A DNA stretch of 64,000 nt from UBA6522 sp965221035 (GCA_965221035.1 OZ244860.1:2666001-2730000), one strand, 5' to 3'; shown: positions 17,779 to 26,444, counted from the first letter of the stretch. Notes: a model not told the origin generated them from the sequence alone. Numbers and translations are program-made.

Positions 17779-18360
17779 ATGAACCAATCCACAGTCGAAC
17801 TGCTGCTGACCCGCCGCTCCGTTCTGGCCAAGGATCTCATCCCGCCCGGCCCATCTCCTGATGAACTGGAAACGATTCTGCGATGCGGCCTTCGCATACC
17901 TGACCACAGCCGCGCCGAACCCTGGAGAATTCAGGTACTGGACAAGTCGGCGCAGCAGGCGCTGGGGGATTTCTGCGCGGCGCTGTATCGGCGGGAGCAC
18001 CCCGAAGCCGGAGACGTGATGGTCGAGCTGGAGCGTCAGCGGCCGCAACGGGCACCGGCCCTGCTGGTGGTCACGTATCGCCCCAACGAGCAGAAATTGG
18101 CGAAGGTGCCGGAGGTGGAGCAGCTGCTCTCCACCGGGGCCGTGTGCCAGAACATCCTCGTGGCGGTCGCGGCGCTGGGTTACCGGGGGCAGTGGCTGAC
18201 GGACTGGCCAGCGTATCACCCGGAGGTCATTCGGTATCTGGGACATGGGGAGGAAACCCAGATCACGGCCTTCATTCATATCGGCAGTGTGGCGACGCCG
18301 CCGAACGAGAGGCCACGGCCAAAGTTCGACAATATTGTCAGTGAGTGGCATTCGGGCTGA
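17779..18360 (+). CDS. Nitroreductase-family protein (YdjA-like)
   Basis: A 193-residue FMN-binding oxidoreductase. The ATG at MNQSTVELLLTRRSVL was chosen because AAGGA lies about nine bases upstream and it gives the family length. The family's RRS phosphate-binding start, LRIPDHSRAEPWRIQVL, the AVCQNILVAVAALGYRGQWLTDWPAY helix and HIGSVATPPNERPRPKFDNIV are all visible. This is the single-domain nitroreductase type that resembles E. coli YdjA. The substrate is not predictable. Confidence 0.87.
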   Translation: MNQSTVELLLTRRSVLAKDLIPPGPSPDELETILRCGLRIPDHSRAEPWRIQVLDKSAQQALGDFCAALYRREHPEAGDVMVELERQRPQRAPALLVVTYRPNEQKLAKVPEVEQLLSTGAVCQNILVAVAALGYRGQWLTDWPAYHPEVIRYLGHGEETQITAFIHIGSVATPPNERPRPKFDNIVSEWHSG

Positions 18361-18468
18361 GGAGGGTCGCTGTCACCGAAGTTGTATCGGGAGCGCGCTG
18401 CTCGCCAGGCCTGACTTTCGGCTTCCGGTCTCGCATTTATGGAAAATGCGCTCTACTCGCCGCCCCAA

Positions 18469-20226
18469 TCAAACCGACCACTCAACCAGCTGCTGATCCT
18501 GCCGCAACCGGGCCCTCTGGTGCAGCGCGGCAAGAAAGACTTCTTCCAAATTGGGATGGGCGTCAAGAATTCCCGGCAGAGAGTAACGCGCCTCCATGAA
18601 GAATTGCTCTTCCCGTGGCGATCCGACCCAGGCATGTCGCCACCAGTCCAGCATGCGTTCGCGGGCGTCGGCCATGGCGTGGGAGGTGGGCAGCCGGTCG
18701 CTCTTGCTGAGGTTGACGTTGCCCCGGGCAGGCAGGAGGTTCCAGAGATCGTTGTTGCGCCAGCGGGACCACGGAAAACAGTGGTCTATGTGCGGGGATG
18801 ACTTGATGCGCGCCGCCGACCATATGCAGGTCAGCGCAAAACCAGCTTCGCTTAACTGCTTCGCCCGATCAAGGGCTATGCTGGTGTCGTAGCGGCTTTC
18901 CGCCCACTCGAATACGTCGTCGGTCGCTGCCCAATGTTGGGCTGTGTCATCCCGATCTTTGATTGCGTTGACGGATGCGCTTGACTCCGATGTGGCCGCG
19001 CTGCGCCGATACGGGGTGCTGTCCCAGTTCGACGTCAATTGCCGCCATTCCCGGACGATGACGGGATCAAGCCAGCAGGCATACTGGCCGAGCGTTTGCC
19101 AGAGCAGTGCTGGAATCCGCAGGCGGCCAAACCTCGCCAGATATTTGCGTGAAAGTACGATGGGTCGGGCGGTAGGCTTTACCCGGCGAAACTCCGACTC
19201 GAACAATTGCTTGTCGTTGGAACCCGGAAAGGTGATGTGGCGCACCGGCATCTTTTCGATGTTGGCACAGGCGTCTTCTATTGCTTGGGCGAGGATGACG
19301 GCCCTGTCCGCATCGAATCGGCTGCCCAGTCGAAGGTCGGCAGGCGAGACGGCCCCCAGCCGGTGGAACGCTTCCTTGGCCCAGCCATAGCCTCCCGGCC
19401 CCGATGGCCGTTGCGGCAGGTCGTGGTGCAACACCAGTGGCAAGTACTGTTTCACCCAGTACAGGCCGACGGCCCCGAACGGAATATCCACGTAGTCGTC
19501 CGTCCGTTCGAGGACCAGCCCGGGCGCGGTTTCGGCGAGACGCACCAGCGTACGCAACAGTCCCAGCTTGTAGGTGGACGACTTGTTGTCGTTGACGATC
19601 ACATGGCGCAGCAACGGCAGGCTACCGGTGCCATCGTCGGGCATGGCAAAGACGAGTGTTTCCCACGCGAGGTTGGGGCGTGTCAGATCTGGGCGCGTGG
19701 TTTGTTCGTGTAGCGCGATGGCGCGCCGGTTGGCATGGCCGATCAACTCCTCGGTCGACGCGTCGTGGAATCCTCGGGCGGCGTTTTCGGTGGCATCCCC
19801 ACCGCGGCGCAGCGAAATCACAAGCCAACCGGACGGACCGAGCAGTTCGGAAAGGATTCGGAACGCCCGCTCCCGGTCACTTGGCGCAACGTGCATCCAT
19901 ACGGCGCTGAGGAGAATCAGATCGAACCGACGACCGAGCGCGCGTAGTTTTCGCAGGTGTGGCAGCGCGTCGTTCATCCATACGACTCGAGGGTGCGAAT
20001 GTCGCGAGGCCCGATCGCGCAACGTGCTCGGTTCCACCGCCACCACCTCCCAGCCTTGGGTAGCCAGCCAGTTTGCGTCCCTTCCGGAGCCGGCGCCGAT
20101 ATCGCAAGCGACTCCGGGTTTGTCCGGCAGGTGTGCCCAGGCTGCGTGGACCTCAGCGGCGTCCAAGGCATTGTAGGTTGTGAATAGGTTGTCTCGGTGT
20201 TGGTCGTAGTATGTGGTGCCGATCAT
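18469..20226 (-). CDS. SAM methyltransferase-HNH endonuclease fusion
   Basis: A 585-residue protein. Residues 1-190 form a class I methyltransferase with motif I CDIGAGSGRDANWL, acidic VVAVEPS and a FDLILLSAVWMHVAP motif; no NPPY/DPPY motif is seen, so it resembles small-molecule or protein methyltransferases more than adenine DNA methyltransferases. Residues about 205-440 are a helical linker starting HVIVNDNKSSTYKLGLLRTL. An HNH nuclease follows at about 465-515: CIWSAARI, HIDHCFPWSRW, NDLWNLLPA and NLSKSDRLP. The fusion suggests defence or nucleic-acid processing, but this is inference. It is the last gene of a minus-strand unit whose first gene is split by an IS630 element. Confidence 0.82.
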   Translation of the reverse strand: MIGTTYYDQHRDNLFTTYNALDAAEVHAAWAHLPDKPGVACDIGAGSGRDANWLATQGWEVVAVEPSTLRDRASRHSHPRVVWMNDALPHLRKLRALGRRFDLILLSAVWMHVAPSDRERAFRILSELLGPSGWLVISLRRGGDATENAARGFHDASTEELIGHANRRAIALHEQTTRPDLTRPNLAWETLVFAMPDDGTGSLPLLRHVIVNDNKSSTYKLGLLRTLVRLAETAPGLVLERTDDYVDIPFGAVGLYWVKQYLPLVLHHDLPQRPSGPGGYGWAKEAFHRLGAVSPADLRLGSRFDADRAVILAQAIEDACANIEKMPVRHITFPGSNDKQLFESEFRRVKPTARPIVLSRKYLARFGRLRIPALLWQTLGQYACWLDPVIVREWRQLTSNWDSTPYRRSAATSESSASVNAIKDRDDTAQHWAATDDVFEWAESRYDTSIALDRAKQLSEAGFALTCIWSAARIKSSPHIDHCFPWSRWRNNDLWNLLPARGNVNLSKSDRLPTSHAMADARERMLDWWRHAWVGSPREEQFFMEARYSLPGILDAHPNLEEVFLAALHQRARLRQDQQLVEWSV

Positions 20227-20282
20227 GGCTATTTCTTGTTCGATGTGCGCATGTCATCCGCAAACGCGATCCGGCGGAAATC

Positions 20283-20666
20283 TTATCCCAAAGGGACGGC
20301 GAACTGATTCAGGAAGCGCACGAGTGCTTCCCTTTGAACGAGCCTTGCGCGGAAATGGCGAGCGAGTGCCCGCGGGGTTACCCCGCAACGGGTGACCAGC
20401 AGGGCGCACTCGTGCGGCGCGATGCTTGACAGGCACCAGTGCGCCGCGCAGTCTGCATCGTCGTTCGGGTCCCCGTTGAGGGACTTCACAAGGGTCGCGC
20501 CATCCACCCGTCCCCTGCGCCCCGCGCAGTGCTTGCGCGCGATGACCTGTGCGACATCATCGGCGTCGGGTTGGCGTTGCGGCAGGGCGTCAGGGTAGTG
20601 GTCCGCGTACCTGGCGAAATCCTCGTCGGGGCGCAGAGCCGTCAGTTTCTCGGTGCGGCGATTCAC
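20283..20666 (-). CDS. 127-aa protein of unknown function coupled to the methyltransferase-HNH locus
   Basis: A 127-residue hydrophilic protein without a recognised domain. It starts with GTG, with GAGGAG about 13 bases upstream, and the start overlaps the stop of the preceding short ORF as GTGA, a typical translational coupling. It has an acidic region (LNGDPNDDADC), several Cys and His residues (KHCAGRR, CAAHWCLSS, PHECALLVTRCGV) and a possible helix-turn-helix-like stretch (GVTPRALARHFRAR). It ends 56 bases before the fusion gene. No function is proposed. Confidence 0.55.
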   Translation of the reverse strand: MNRRTEKLTALRPDEDFARYADHYPDALPQRQPDADDVAQVIARKHCAGRRGRVDGATLVKSLNGDPNDDADCAAHWCLSSIAPHECALLVTRCGVTPRALARHFRARLVQREALVRFLNQFAVPLG

Positions 20667-20826
20667 CGTTCAAGCTGCTCCTCATCATGCCGGTTTCGTT
20701 CAGTTTGAAGCGCCCCAAGCAGTCGGTCCCGCAACTCCCGTTCCGACCACCGGTGCCTGGTATCGACAAGATTTTTTGTGTCGTTCGCTGACCAACCATG
20801 CGGCAGCGCTTGGATGATAACCGCTA
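20663..20826 (-). pseudogene. 3' part of a short leader ORF cut by the IS630 element
   Basis: On the minus strand, reading from the left edge of the transposon, 53 codons are open to a TGA at 20663-20665 (AVIIQALPHGWSANDTKNLV, then DTRHRWSERELRDRLLGALQ, then TERNRHDEEQLER). The stop overlaps the GTG start of the next gene. The remaining 5' part lies on the other side of the element. Composition looks like a helical, charged protein; the family is unknown. Confidence 0.6.
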
Positions 20827-20901
20827 GTGTCATGTCACACGTGATATGTCGTAATGAACATGATAGATTCCTTGTCGTTCGGGGACGGCGAGGAGTGGGT
20901 C

Positions 20902-22037
20902 ATGAAGCGCTACGTTGTGGAGTTGGAGGCGCGGGAGCGCGAGACATTGACGGCGGTCACGCGCAAGGGTTCGCATCGTTCGCAGAAGGTGATCAACGCG
21001 TTGATTTTGCTCAACTGCGACGCGGGCCAGTACAACGAACGGCGCGCGACGGGCGAGGCGATCGCCGGGGTGTTGCGCATCAGCGCGCGCCGGGTGGACC
21101 GGGTCAAGAAGCGGTTTGTGGAGGACGGACTGAAGGCGGCGCTGGGATCTCGTCAGGGGCGGCGCGCGAAGTACCTGCGCAAGGCGGACGGGGAGTTCGA
21201 GGCGCGGCTGGTCGCGCTCAGTTGCGGGGAGCCACCCGAAGGGCATGCGCAGTGGTCGCTGCGCCTGCTGGCCGACCGGGCGGTGGAACTGGGTTATATC
21301 GACAGCGTCTCGCACGAGACGGTGCGGCGGGTGTTAAAAAAAACGCCCTCAAACCGTGGCGGCGCGTCGGTTGGGTGATCCCGCCGCCGCGCAATGCCGA
21401 CTTCGCGGCGGGGATGGAGAAGGTGCTCGACGTCTATCGACGCCCGTACGACCCGAAGTGGCCGGTGGTGTGCATGGACGAGACGCCGCGGCAGTTGATC
21501 GGCGAGACGCGCACACCGGTCCCACCGGCCCCGGGACGGCCGGCGCGCGAGGACTACGAATATCGACGCTGCGGCACTTGCACCGTGTTCATGGCTACCG
21601 AACCGCTGGCCGGATGGCGCCTGACCAAGGTGACCGAGCGCCGGACCAAGACCGACTGGGCGCGGTTCCTTCACGACATCGCTGCGCGCTATCCACAGGC
21701 CACGCGCATCACCCTGGTGCTGGACAACCTCAACACGCACCGTCCCGGCGCGCTCTACGAAACCTACCCACCGGCCCGCGCCAAGGCGCTTTGGGACCGA
21801 TTCGAGTTCGTCTTCACCCCCAAGCATGGCAGTTGGCTGAACGTGGCCGAGGTCGAACTCAACGTCATGATCCGCCAGTGCCTCAACCGCCGCATCGACT
21901 CCATCGATACCGTGCGCGCCGAGGTCGCCGCTTGGCAGGCCGCCCGAGACCGGATCCAAGCCAAGGTCAACTGGCAGTTCACCACCGATGACGCACGCGT
22001 GAAACTCAAGCGCCTCTATCCGACATTAGATGAGTGA
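20902..22037 (+). CDS. IS630-family transposase, made by -1 frameshift
   Basis: The first frame runs from the ATG at MKRYVVELEARERE (GAGGAG upstream) to 21378 and encodes helix-turn-helix DNA-binding domains (SHRSQKVINALILLN; AIAGVLRISARRVDRVKKRFVEDG). The second frame, one base back, encodes the DDE domain: VVCMDETPRQLI (first Asp), LVLDNLNTHRPG (second Asp) and HGSWLNVAEVELN (Glu). The overlap contains an A8 slippery run at 21336-21343, and joining the frames there gives VRRVLKKNALKPWRR, the expected family sequence. The stop codon sits in the right inverted repeat. Confidence 0.9.
21336..21343 (+). other. A8 slippery site for programmed -1 frameshift
   Basis: Eight consecutive A residues sit where the transposase frame changes by -1. 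The same solution is common in IS630 and other IS families. A sequencing-independent frameshift mutation cannot be excluded, but an A8 tract at the domain junction favours programming. Confidence 0.7.
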
Positions 22038-22045
22038 CAAGACAC

Positions 22046-22111
22046 TAGATCGTTTGGCAAATGATTCGATGTGACAGCACGGGATATGATGTGCCACGAT
22101 ACGGGGGTCAA
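22046..22111 (-). pseudogene. 5' part of the short leader ORF cut by the IS630 element
   Basis: Starting from a TTG at 22109-22111 directly after an in-frame TAA, 22 codons are open to the TA at the transposon edge (LTPVSWHIISRAVTSNHLPN, then DL). Removing the element and one TA joins this frame to the 53 codons at 20663-20824 without a shift, giving a 75-residue ORF. GAAGG lies 6 bases before the TTG. A later internal start is also possible. Confidence 0.5.
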
Positions 22112-22161
22112 TTATGCCTTCAATACGAAAGGAGACCGGGCAAAGCCCAGACTGATCGGAA

Positions 22162-23430
22162 ATGCTGAATTTCAATGCGCGCTCCTTCGCGTTGGCCGCG
22201 TTTGCGTCCATCGCTGCTTGTGGTGGAGGCAGTGGCTCCGACCCATCGGAACCGGTATCCGGCGGTGCGCAACCCGTGCCTCCACCGATCGACCCGGCCC
22301 CTTCCGGACCCCTCTCGGTTGAGGCCGGTTATGGCCGAGTCGTCATCTCCGGAAACCAGGTCACCCTGTCCGCGACGCTGACCGAAGGCGAATCCTCATC
22401 CATCGAATGGCGCCAGACCGCCGGCATGGCGGTCACGCTTGACCCGGCCGACTCGCTGACACCTTCCTTCACGGCTCCGTCCGTGGACACCAGCGAAACC
22501 CTGTCATTCGAAGTCACCGTCCGGAACAGCGATAACACCGCCACCGATTCGGTCCTGGTGGAGATCTGGGTTCCGAACCAGGATCCAACCGATGGCACTC
22601 TCCTGGGCGATTTTTCGTCAAGGAACGGCTGGCCGTGCGACGTCGATCCAGTCGCGGCACCGGAACTGACCACCCAGAATCTGGGCGATGTCACCGAGTA
22701 TTACACCAACGGCATCCCGGGCCATGCCACCGGCGCGTTTCCCAACGGCGGCAATCCGAACACGATCCAGACCGTATTTCAGACCTGGCACATACCGCGC
22801 GAGCCGGAGCGCAGGGACGTGGTCACGGAGATGGCGACATTCGGCATCACGCTCGACGGCATCAAGCTGGAACGCGATACGGCGGAAAGTTTCCGCAACG
22901 AAGGAGAATGGCGCTACGAGGCCATCACACCGGGACTCGCCCAGCGGCAGACTCCCGACGCGCGCTTCGAATGGCTTGGAACGGATTGCAACAACGCGCA
23001 CGTTCAGCCCACCGGCGCCTACCACTACCACGGGCTTCCCGAAGGACTCATCAATCGTCTGGGCGAGGGCGTTGACGGCGCGACGAACATGATCGCCGGC
23101 GGATTCGCGGCGGACGGGTTCCCGTTCTACCTGCGCTACGGCTACCGGGACCCGAACGATCCGCAAAGCGGGCTCGTGGTGGTCCGGGGCAGTTGGATGC
23201 TCCGCCCGGGGTCCCGCCCCAGTGGCCCGGGCGGACCCTACGACGGCACGTTTCGCGAGGATTGGGAATACGTGGAGGGCTCCGGAGACCTCGACCAGTG
23301 CAACGGCCGATTCGGTGTCACGCCGGAGTACCCCGCCGGAACCTACCATTACTTCATCACGGACGATTATCCGTACATCCCGCGGTGCGTGTTCGGAACA
23401 CCGGATGGGACGTTCAGGGTACGGAGGTAA
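22162..23430 (+). CDS. YHYH-domain lipoprotein
   Basis: A 422-residue exported protein. The lipobox SIAACGGG is near residue 20, followed by a Pro/Gly-rich linker, an Ig/PKD-like beta domain (about 50-145, with VTLSATLTEGESSSIEWRQ) and a YHYH domain with the signature HVQPTGAYHYHGLPEGL and a second GTYHYFITDDYPYIPRC. YHYH proteins are found with redox and metal-linked secreted proteins but have no settled activity. Cysteines at WPCDVD, GTDCNN, DQCNG and PRCVFG could form disulfides. It begins 117 bases after the IS630 element, whose insertion may have replaced part of its promoter region. Confidence 0.88.
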   Translation: MLNFNARSFALAAFASIAACGGGSGSDPSEPVSGGAQPVPPPIDPAPSGPLSVEAGYGRVVISGNQVTLSATLTEGESSSIEWRQTAGMAVTLDPADSLTPSFTAPSVDTSETLSFEVTVRNSDNTATDSVLVEIWVPNQDPTDGTLLGDFSSRNGWPCDVDPVAAPELTTQNLGDVTEYYTNGIPGHATGAFPNGGNPNTIQTVFQTWHIPREPERRDVVTEMATFGITLDGIKLERDTAESFRNEGEWRYEAITPGLAQRQTPDARFEWLGTDCNNAHVQPTGAYHYHGLPEGLINRLGEGVDGATNMIAGGFAADGFPFYLRYGYRDPNDPQSGLVVVRGSWMLRPGSRPSGPGGPYDGTFREDWEYVEGSGDLDQCNGRFGVTPEYPAGTYHYFITDDYPYIPRCVFGTPDGTFRVRR

Positions 23431-23478
23431 ATGGTCAACTCCCGCTGATGCCATTGGAAACGACCAGCGCGGCCGTGG

Positions 23479-23901
23479 TTACTCCTTCGGATATCGGCGC
23501 CCCATTTCGGCGACCGAATCGCGCAATAGCTCTTCGAGCACCGCTTCGTCCACGTCGTCGAGGCGGTTCACGTAGAGGCAGGACTTGCCCGTCCTGAATT
23601 TGCCGAGCCTTGCGAGGAGATCACCGTAGTTCGAGAATCCGGGCATGATGTAGATCACCAGGTTCTGCTTGCGCGGCGCGAAACCGACGACAAGCGAGGT
23701 GCCTTCCCGCCCGCTGGCATATCGAAACCGGTAACTGCCGTAACCGACGATGCTCGGTCCCCACATCTTCGGCGGTTGGCCGGTGACCTCGCCCATCAGC
23801 TCAAGAAGGCGCCTCGCATCCGCCCTTCGCCGAGGGTCTTCCACTGCGGCGATGAACGAATCGACGCTACCGTCGGTCTGTACAGTCTTGCGTTGGGTCA
23901 G
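23479..23901 (-). CDS. DUF1801 domain protein, probable CTG start
   Basis: A DUF1801 protein of about 140 residues (VDSFIAAVEDPRRRADARRL, LLELMGEVTGQPPKMWGPSI, VGYGSYRFRYASGREG, PGFSNYGDLLARLGKFRTGKSCLYV). The domain begins just after the upstream barrel gene ends, and no ATG, GTG or TTG lies near that point in frame. A CTG at 23899-23901 overlaps the upstream TGA as CTGA and would give LTQRKTVQTDG, where family members normally start. A GC-rich GGGG lies nearby as a possible binding site. An in-frame Met at 24057 would place 50 atypical Arg/Pro-rich residues in front. Confidence 0.75.
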   Translation of the reverse strand: MTQRKTVQTDGSVDSFIAAVEDPRRRADARRLLELMGEVTGQPPKMWGPSIVGYGSYRFRYASGREGTSLVVGFAPRKQNLVIYIMPGFSNYGDLLARLGKFRTGKSCLYVNRLDDVDEAVLEELLRDSVAEMGRRYPKE

Positions 23902-24740
23902 AGCAATCCCCGCAGCGACAATCTCAGGCCATGACCCTCGATATTCGCCCTTGTCGGCGCGAGGTCGAGCGGCAGCGGTTCGCGGCGGTAGTCGCGCCAG
24001 ACCACCTGGCCCTCTCCCCGCGCGGTGCGGATTTCGCCGAGATCGGTATAGCGCCACGCCACATCCAGGCTCAGCCGCTCGTTCAACGCAACCGCGAAAC
24101 CGGCGGTCGCCATCCAGGTCAGGTTGACCCGGCTCCCGCCCGGCACGGTTGTTGTGGTCGACGGGAAGGTCATGGTGGTTTCCCCGATTCGGGCATGCGC
24201 GACTCCGATTCCAGCGCCGATGAACGGAGTCAAGGGCCCGGCTCCCGGCCTCTCCCGAGCTGCCAGATCGAGAAAGCCGGCCAGCATTCCGGACAACGAC
24301 GACAGCTCCGCCGAGACCGATTGCTGGCGGTCCGGGGCGAGGAAGTTGGCGCGGCCAACAAAGGGGACGTTCGGACGGTATTCCACCACCGCCTCGAAGC
24401 GTGCCACTCCTTCGGTTGCGTATCCGAGTCCGATTTCGGCGGAAATGGCAGTTCCGAACTCCCCGTGCGAACGGTAGGTTGCGCCGTCGCCGTCAGTTCC
24501 ACAGCCATAAAGCGCCGCCGGAGCGATGCTGGAACAGTCCACGTCGGTGAACGCCGTGTCGTGGGAATAGTCGAGCCCGATCCCCGCGCGAAGGTAGGGT
24601 TCGCCAGCCTCGGAGCCGCAAGCGATCAGGTACATTCCGATCGTGATCGCACAAGCCGCCAGACCGGAACCTCCACAGGGCACATGTCGGTCGCGCGCTG
24701 GCGAACCAGGCGTTTGATGGCTCTTGAAATGGCGAGGCAT
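23898..24740 (-). CDS. Outer-membrane beta-barrel protein (OmpA-like/opacity type)
   Basis: A 280-residue protein with a signal peptide-like segment (GLAACAITIGMYLIACGSEAG) and alternating beta-strands: YLRAGIGLDYS, ISAEIGLGYA, RFEAVVEYRP, LTPFIGAGIGVAHA, LTWMATAGFAVALNERLSLDVAWRYTDLG, ending HGLRLSLRGLL. This is the eight-strand opacity-type barrel pattern. The first 20 residues before the signal core are unusually long and the true start may be internal. It probably sits in the outer membrane. The DUF1801 gene overlaps its stop codon. Confidence 0.83.
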   Translation of the reverse strand: MPRHFKSHQTPGSPARDRHVPCGGSGLAACAITIGMYLIACGSEAGEPYLRAGIGLDYSHDTAFTDVDCSSIAPAALYGCGTDGDGATYRSHGEFGTAISAEIGLGYATEGVARFEAVVEYRPNVPFVGRANFLAPDRQQSVSAELSSLSGMLAGFLDLAARERPGAGPLTPFIGAGIGVAHARIGETTMTFPSTTTTVPGGSRVNLTWMATAGFAVALNERLSLDVAWRYTDLGEIRTARGEGQVVWRDYRREPLPLDLAPTRANIEGHGLRLSLRGLL

Positions 24741-24839
24741 GGCGCTGAACTTACCATGTTGAAGGCTTCACTTGGAGCTTGCAGTCGAGTTAATGTATTT
24801 TTCCTTGGATTGTCGCCATGGATGAATGCGGGACGGGAC

Positions 24840-25853
24840 ATGAATTTCAGGATCGCAACGGTAATCTCGCTCGTCCTGCCGGCCATCGCATCCGCTCACC
24901 ACTCCCGCGCGGAATACACAGGCGACCCCTTCGAATTCGAGGGCAGCCTGGTGGACATCCTGTGGCGGAATCCACACCCGGCGTTCACGGTGGAAGTCGG
25001 TCAGGACGGGCAATCCCAGGTCTACCAGGTCGAGGGCTGGAGTTCCCTGTACACGTTCGACCGGGCGGGCATCACCCAGGACCGTTTTTCGCTGGGTGAC
25101 ACGGTCAGGGTCTACGGACTTGCCTCCAACCGCCGTCCAGAACGCATCCTTGCCACCCACATGCTGCTGGCCGACGGGACCGAGGCCATACTGCGGCGCG
25201 AAGAGGACCCCTATTGGGGCGAAAGCCAACGGCTCGGCGGACAGGAGCTGTGGGCCATCGAGACAGAAGCTGGTGTGGTCGATGCCGCCGCCGAGAACCG
25301 CGGCATCTTCAGGGTCTGGAGCTATCCGTCGCCGAGTCCACGGACGGTCCTGCACGAGCCGCTGACGGCCGCCGCGGAAGCCGCGCGTGCCGAGTGGGAT
25401 CCGATTGACAACTACGTCATGCGCTGCAAGCAGAAGACGCTGCCGGGGAGCATGCTGACGCCGAACCCGTATGAGTTCCTGGACAACGGCGACACCATTT
25501 CTGTCCGCGGCTACGAAGGCGACGTCGTTCGAACCATCCACATGCGGGACGCCGGGGACCCGGCCGACCAGCCATACAGCCTTCAGGGTTATTCGGTCGG
25601 TCGATGGGAGGATGAGCGCACCCTGGTGGTTCACACCTCGCGTATCAGCGCCGGCTACCTGGGGTTCTCGGGGATCCTGCTGTCCGACGAGGTGGAAGTG
25701 GTGGAACGCTACACGCTGAGCGAAGACCAGTCGCGGCTGGATTTTCACATCACTACGACCGATCCGCAGACGTTCACCGAACCGGCGACAGCGGAATATT
25801 ACTGGCTGGCCCTGGGGGAATCCTTCGGCCAGTACGATTGCAGCGTGCATTGA
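24840..25853 (+). CDS. Exported DUF6152 protein
   Basis: A 337-residue periplasmic protein. The ATG at MNFRIATVISLVLPAIASAHHS was chosen because it gives a clean signal peptide and has GGGACGGGAC before it; an ATG six codons earlier is also in frame. The mature part starts HHSRAEY, typical of DUF6152, then EFEGSLVDILWRNPHPAFTVE and RFSLGDTVRVYGLASNRRP. The function is unknown; relatives occur in marine gammaproteobacteria next to sulfatases and similar secreted enzymes. The upstream in-frame region is antisense to the barrel gene and was not used. Confidence 0.8.
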   Translation: MNFRIATVISLVLPAIASAHHSRAEYTGDPFEFEGSLVDILWRNPHPAFTVEVGQDGQSQVYQVEGWSSLYTFDRAGITQDRFSLGDTVRVYGLASNRRPERILATHMLLADGTEAILRREEDPYWGESQRLGGQELWAIETEAGVVDAAAENRGIFRVWSYPSPSPRTVLHEPLTAAAEAARAEWDPIDNYVMRCKQKTLPGSMLTPNPYEFLDNGDTISVRGYEGDVVRTIHMRDAGDPADQPYSLQGYSVGRWEDERTLVVHTSRISAGYLGFSGILLSDEVEVVERYTLSEDQSRLDFHITTTDPQTFTEPATAEYYWLALGESFGQYDCSVH

Positions 25854-25960
25854 CCCCGAGCGGCACCGTTCGCCGGGTCCCGTACAATCGATTGCCACGC
25901 GCCGCGGCATCCGGTTAATCTGCTTTACGTCGTGGCGTAACGCATTTGGAGTTGCCCGCA

Positions 25961-26434
25961 ATGGAAACACCTGTCAGATATGGTCTGGTTCTCGGTCTCG
26001 TCGTGGCCGCTTTCGGCTTCGTCCTGGCAATGTCGGGATTGCATACCAACGCGGCGGCGCCGATGTCGTTCGTCTTCGCCGCCATCATCATCAATGTCGT
26101 GATCGTCGTCCTTGCGATACGACGCACAGCTGCGGAATCCAATTGGAGCCGACAGGTGCTCAACGGCCTGGTGCTCGGGGTGGTCGCGGCGGTGATCGTT
26201 TTCCTGGGATCCTGGGTTTTGACCGCCGTGGTCTATCCCGATTATTACGCCGAGTTCGCCGAAGCGGCGCGGCAGCGATCGATTGCCGCCGGGTTGTCGG
26301 TGGCGGAGATCGAGGAAGCGGTGGCGATGGCCAGCGGTACGCCAGTGGGTTCGGCGTTCTCCGGGGCGATTGGCACGGTCATCACCAGCGTGGTGGTTGC
26401 GGCGATCGCAGGGTACTTCAAGCGAGTTCGTTAG
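25961..26434 (+). CDS. DUF4199-like membrane protein
   Basis: A 157-residue integral membrane protein with four hydrophobic segments: YGLVLGLVVAAFGFVLAMSG, MSFVFAAIIINVVIVVLAI, LNGLVLGVVAAVIVFLGSWVL and SGAIGTVITSVVVAAIAGYF. Between the third and fourth lies a soluble stretch (YPDYYAEFAEAARQRSIAAG). The layout resembles DUF4199. The ATG has TTGGAG nine bases upstream. The glycosidase gene starts 10 bases after its stop codon, so the two are probably co-transcribed. Confidence 0.72.
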   Translation: METPVRYGLVLGLVVAAFGFVLAMSGLHTNAAAPMSFVFAAIIINVVIVVLAIRRTAAESNWSRQVLNGLVLGVVAAVIVFLGSWVLTAVVYPDYYAEFAEAARQRSIAAGLSVAEIEEAVAMASGTPVGSAFSGAIGTVITSVVVAAIAGYFKRVR

Positions 26435-26444
26435 AGACTTGCCG

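Larger units (their letters stand above)
20827..22045 (+). mobile_element. IS630-family insertion sequence, 1219 bp
   Basis: The element is bounded by terminal inverted repeats GTGTCATGTCAC (20827-20838) and, at the right, the complement of GTGTCTTGTCAC (22034-22045), with one mismatch in 12. It is flanked on both sides by TA (20825-20826 and 22046-22047), the target duplication expected of IS630/Tc1-like elements. A two-frame transposase fills it. The matching ends and open frames suggest a recent, intact insertion. Confidence 0.93.

Noticed and set aside
20590..20799. A 69-codon frame on the minus strand upstream of the 127-aa gene
   Set aside because: A different frame in the same DNA continues across the transposon junction and ends in a GTGA overlap, so that one is the better candidate.
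22026..22211. A 61-codon minus-strand frame at the right edge of the IS630 element
   Set aside because: It runs into the inverted repeat and is out of frame with the rebuilt leader ORF.
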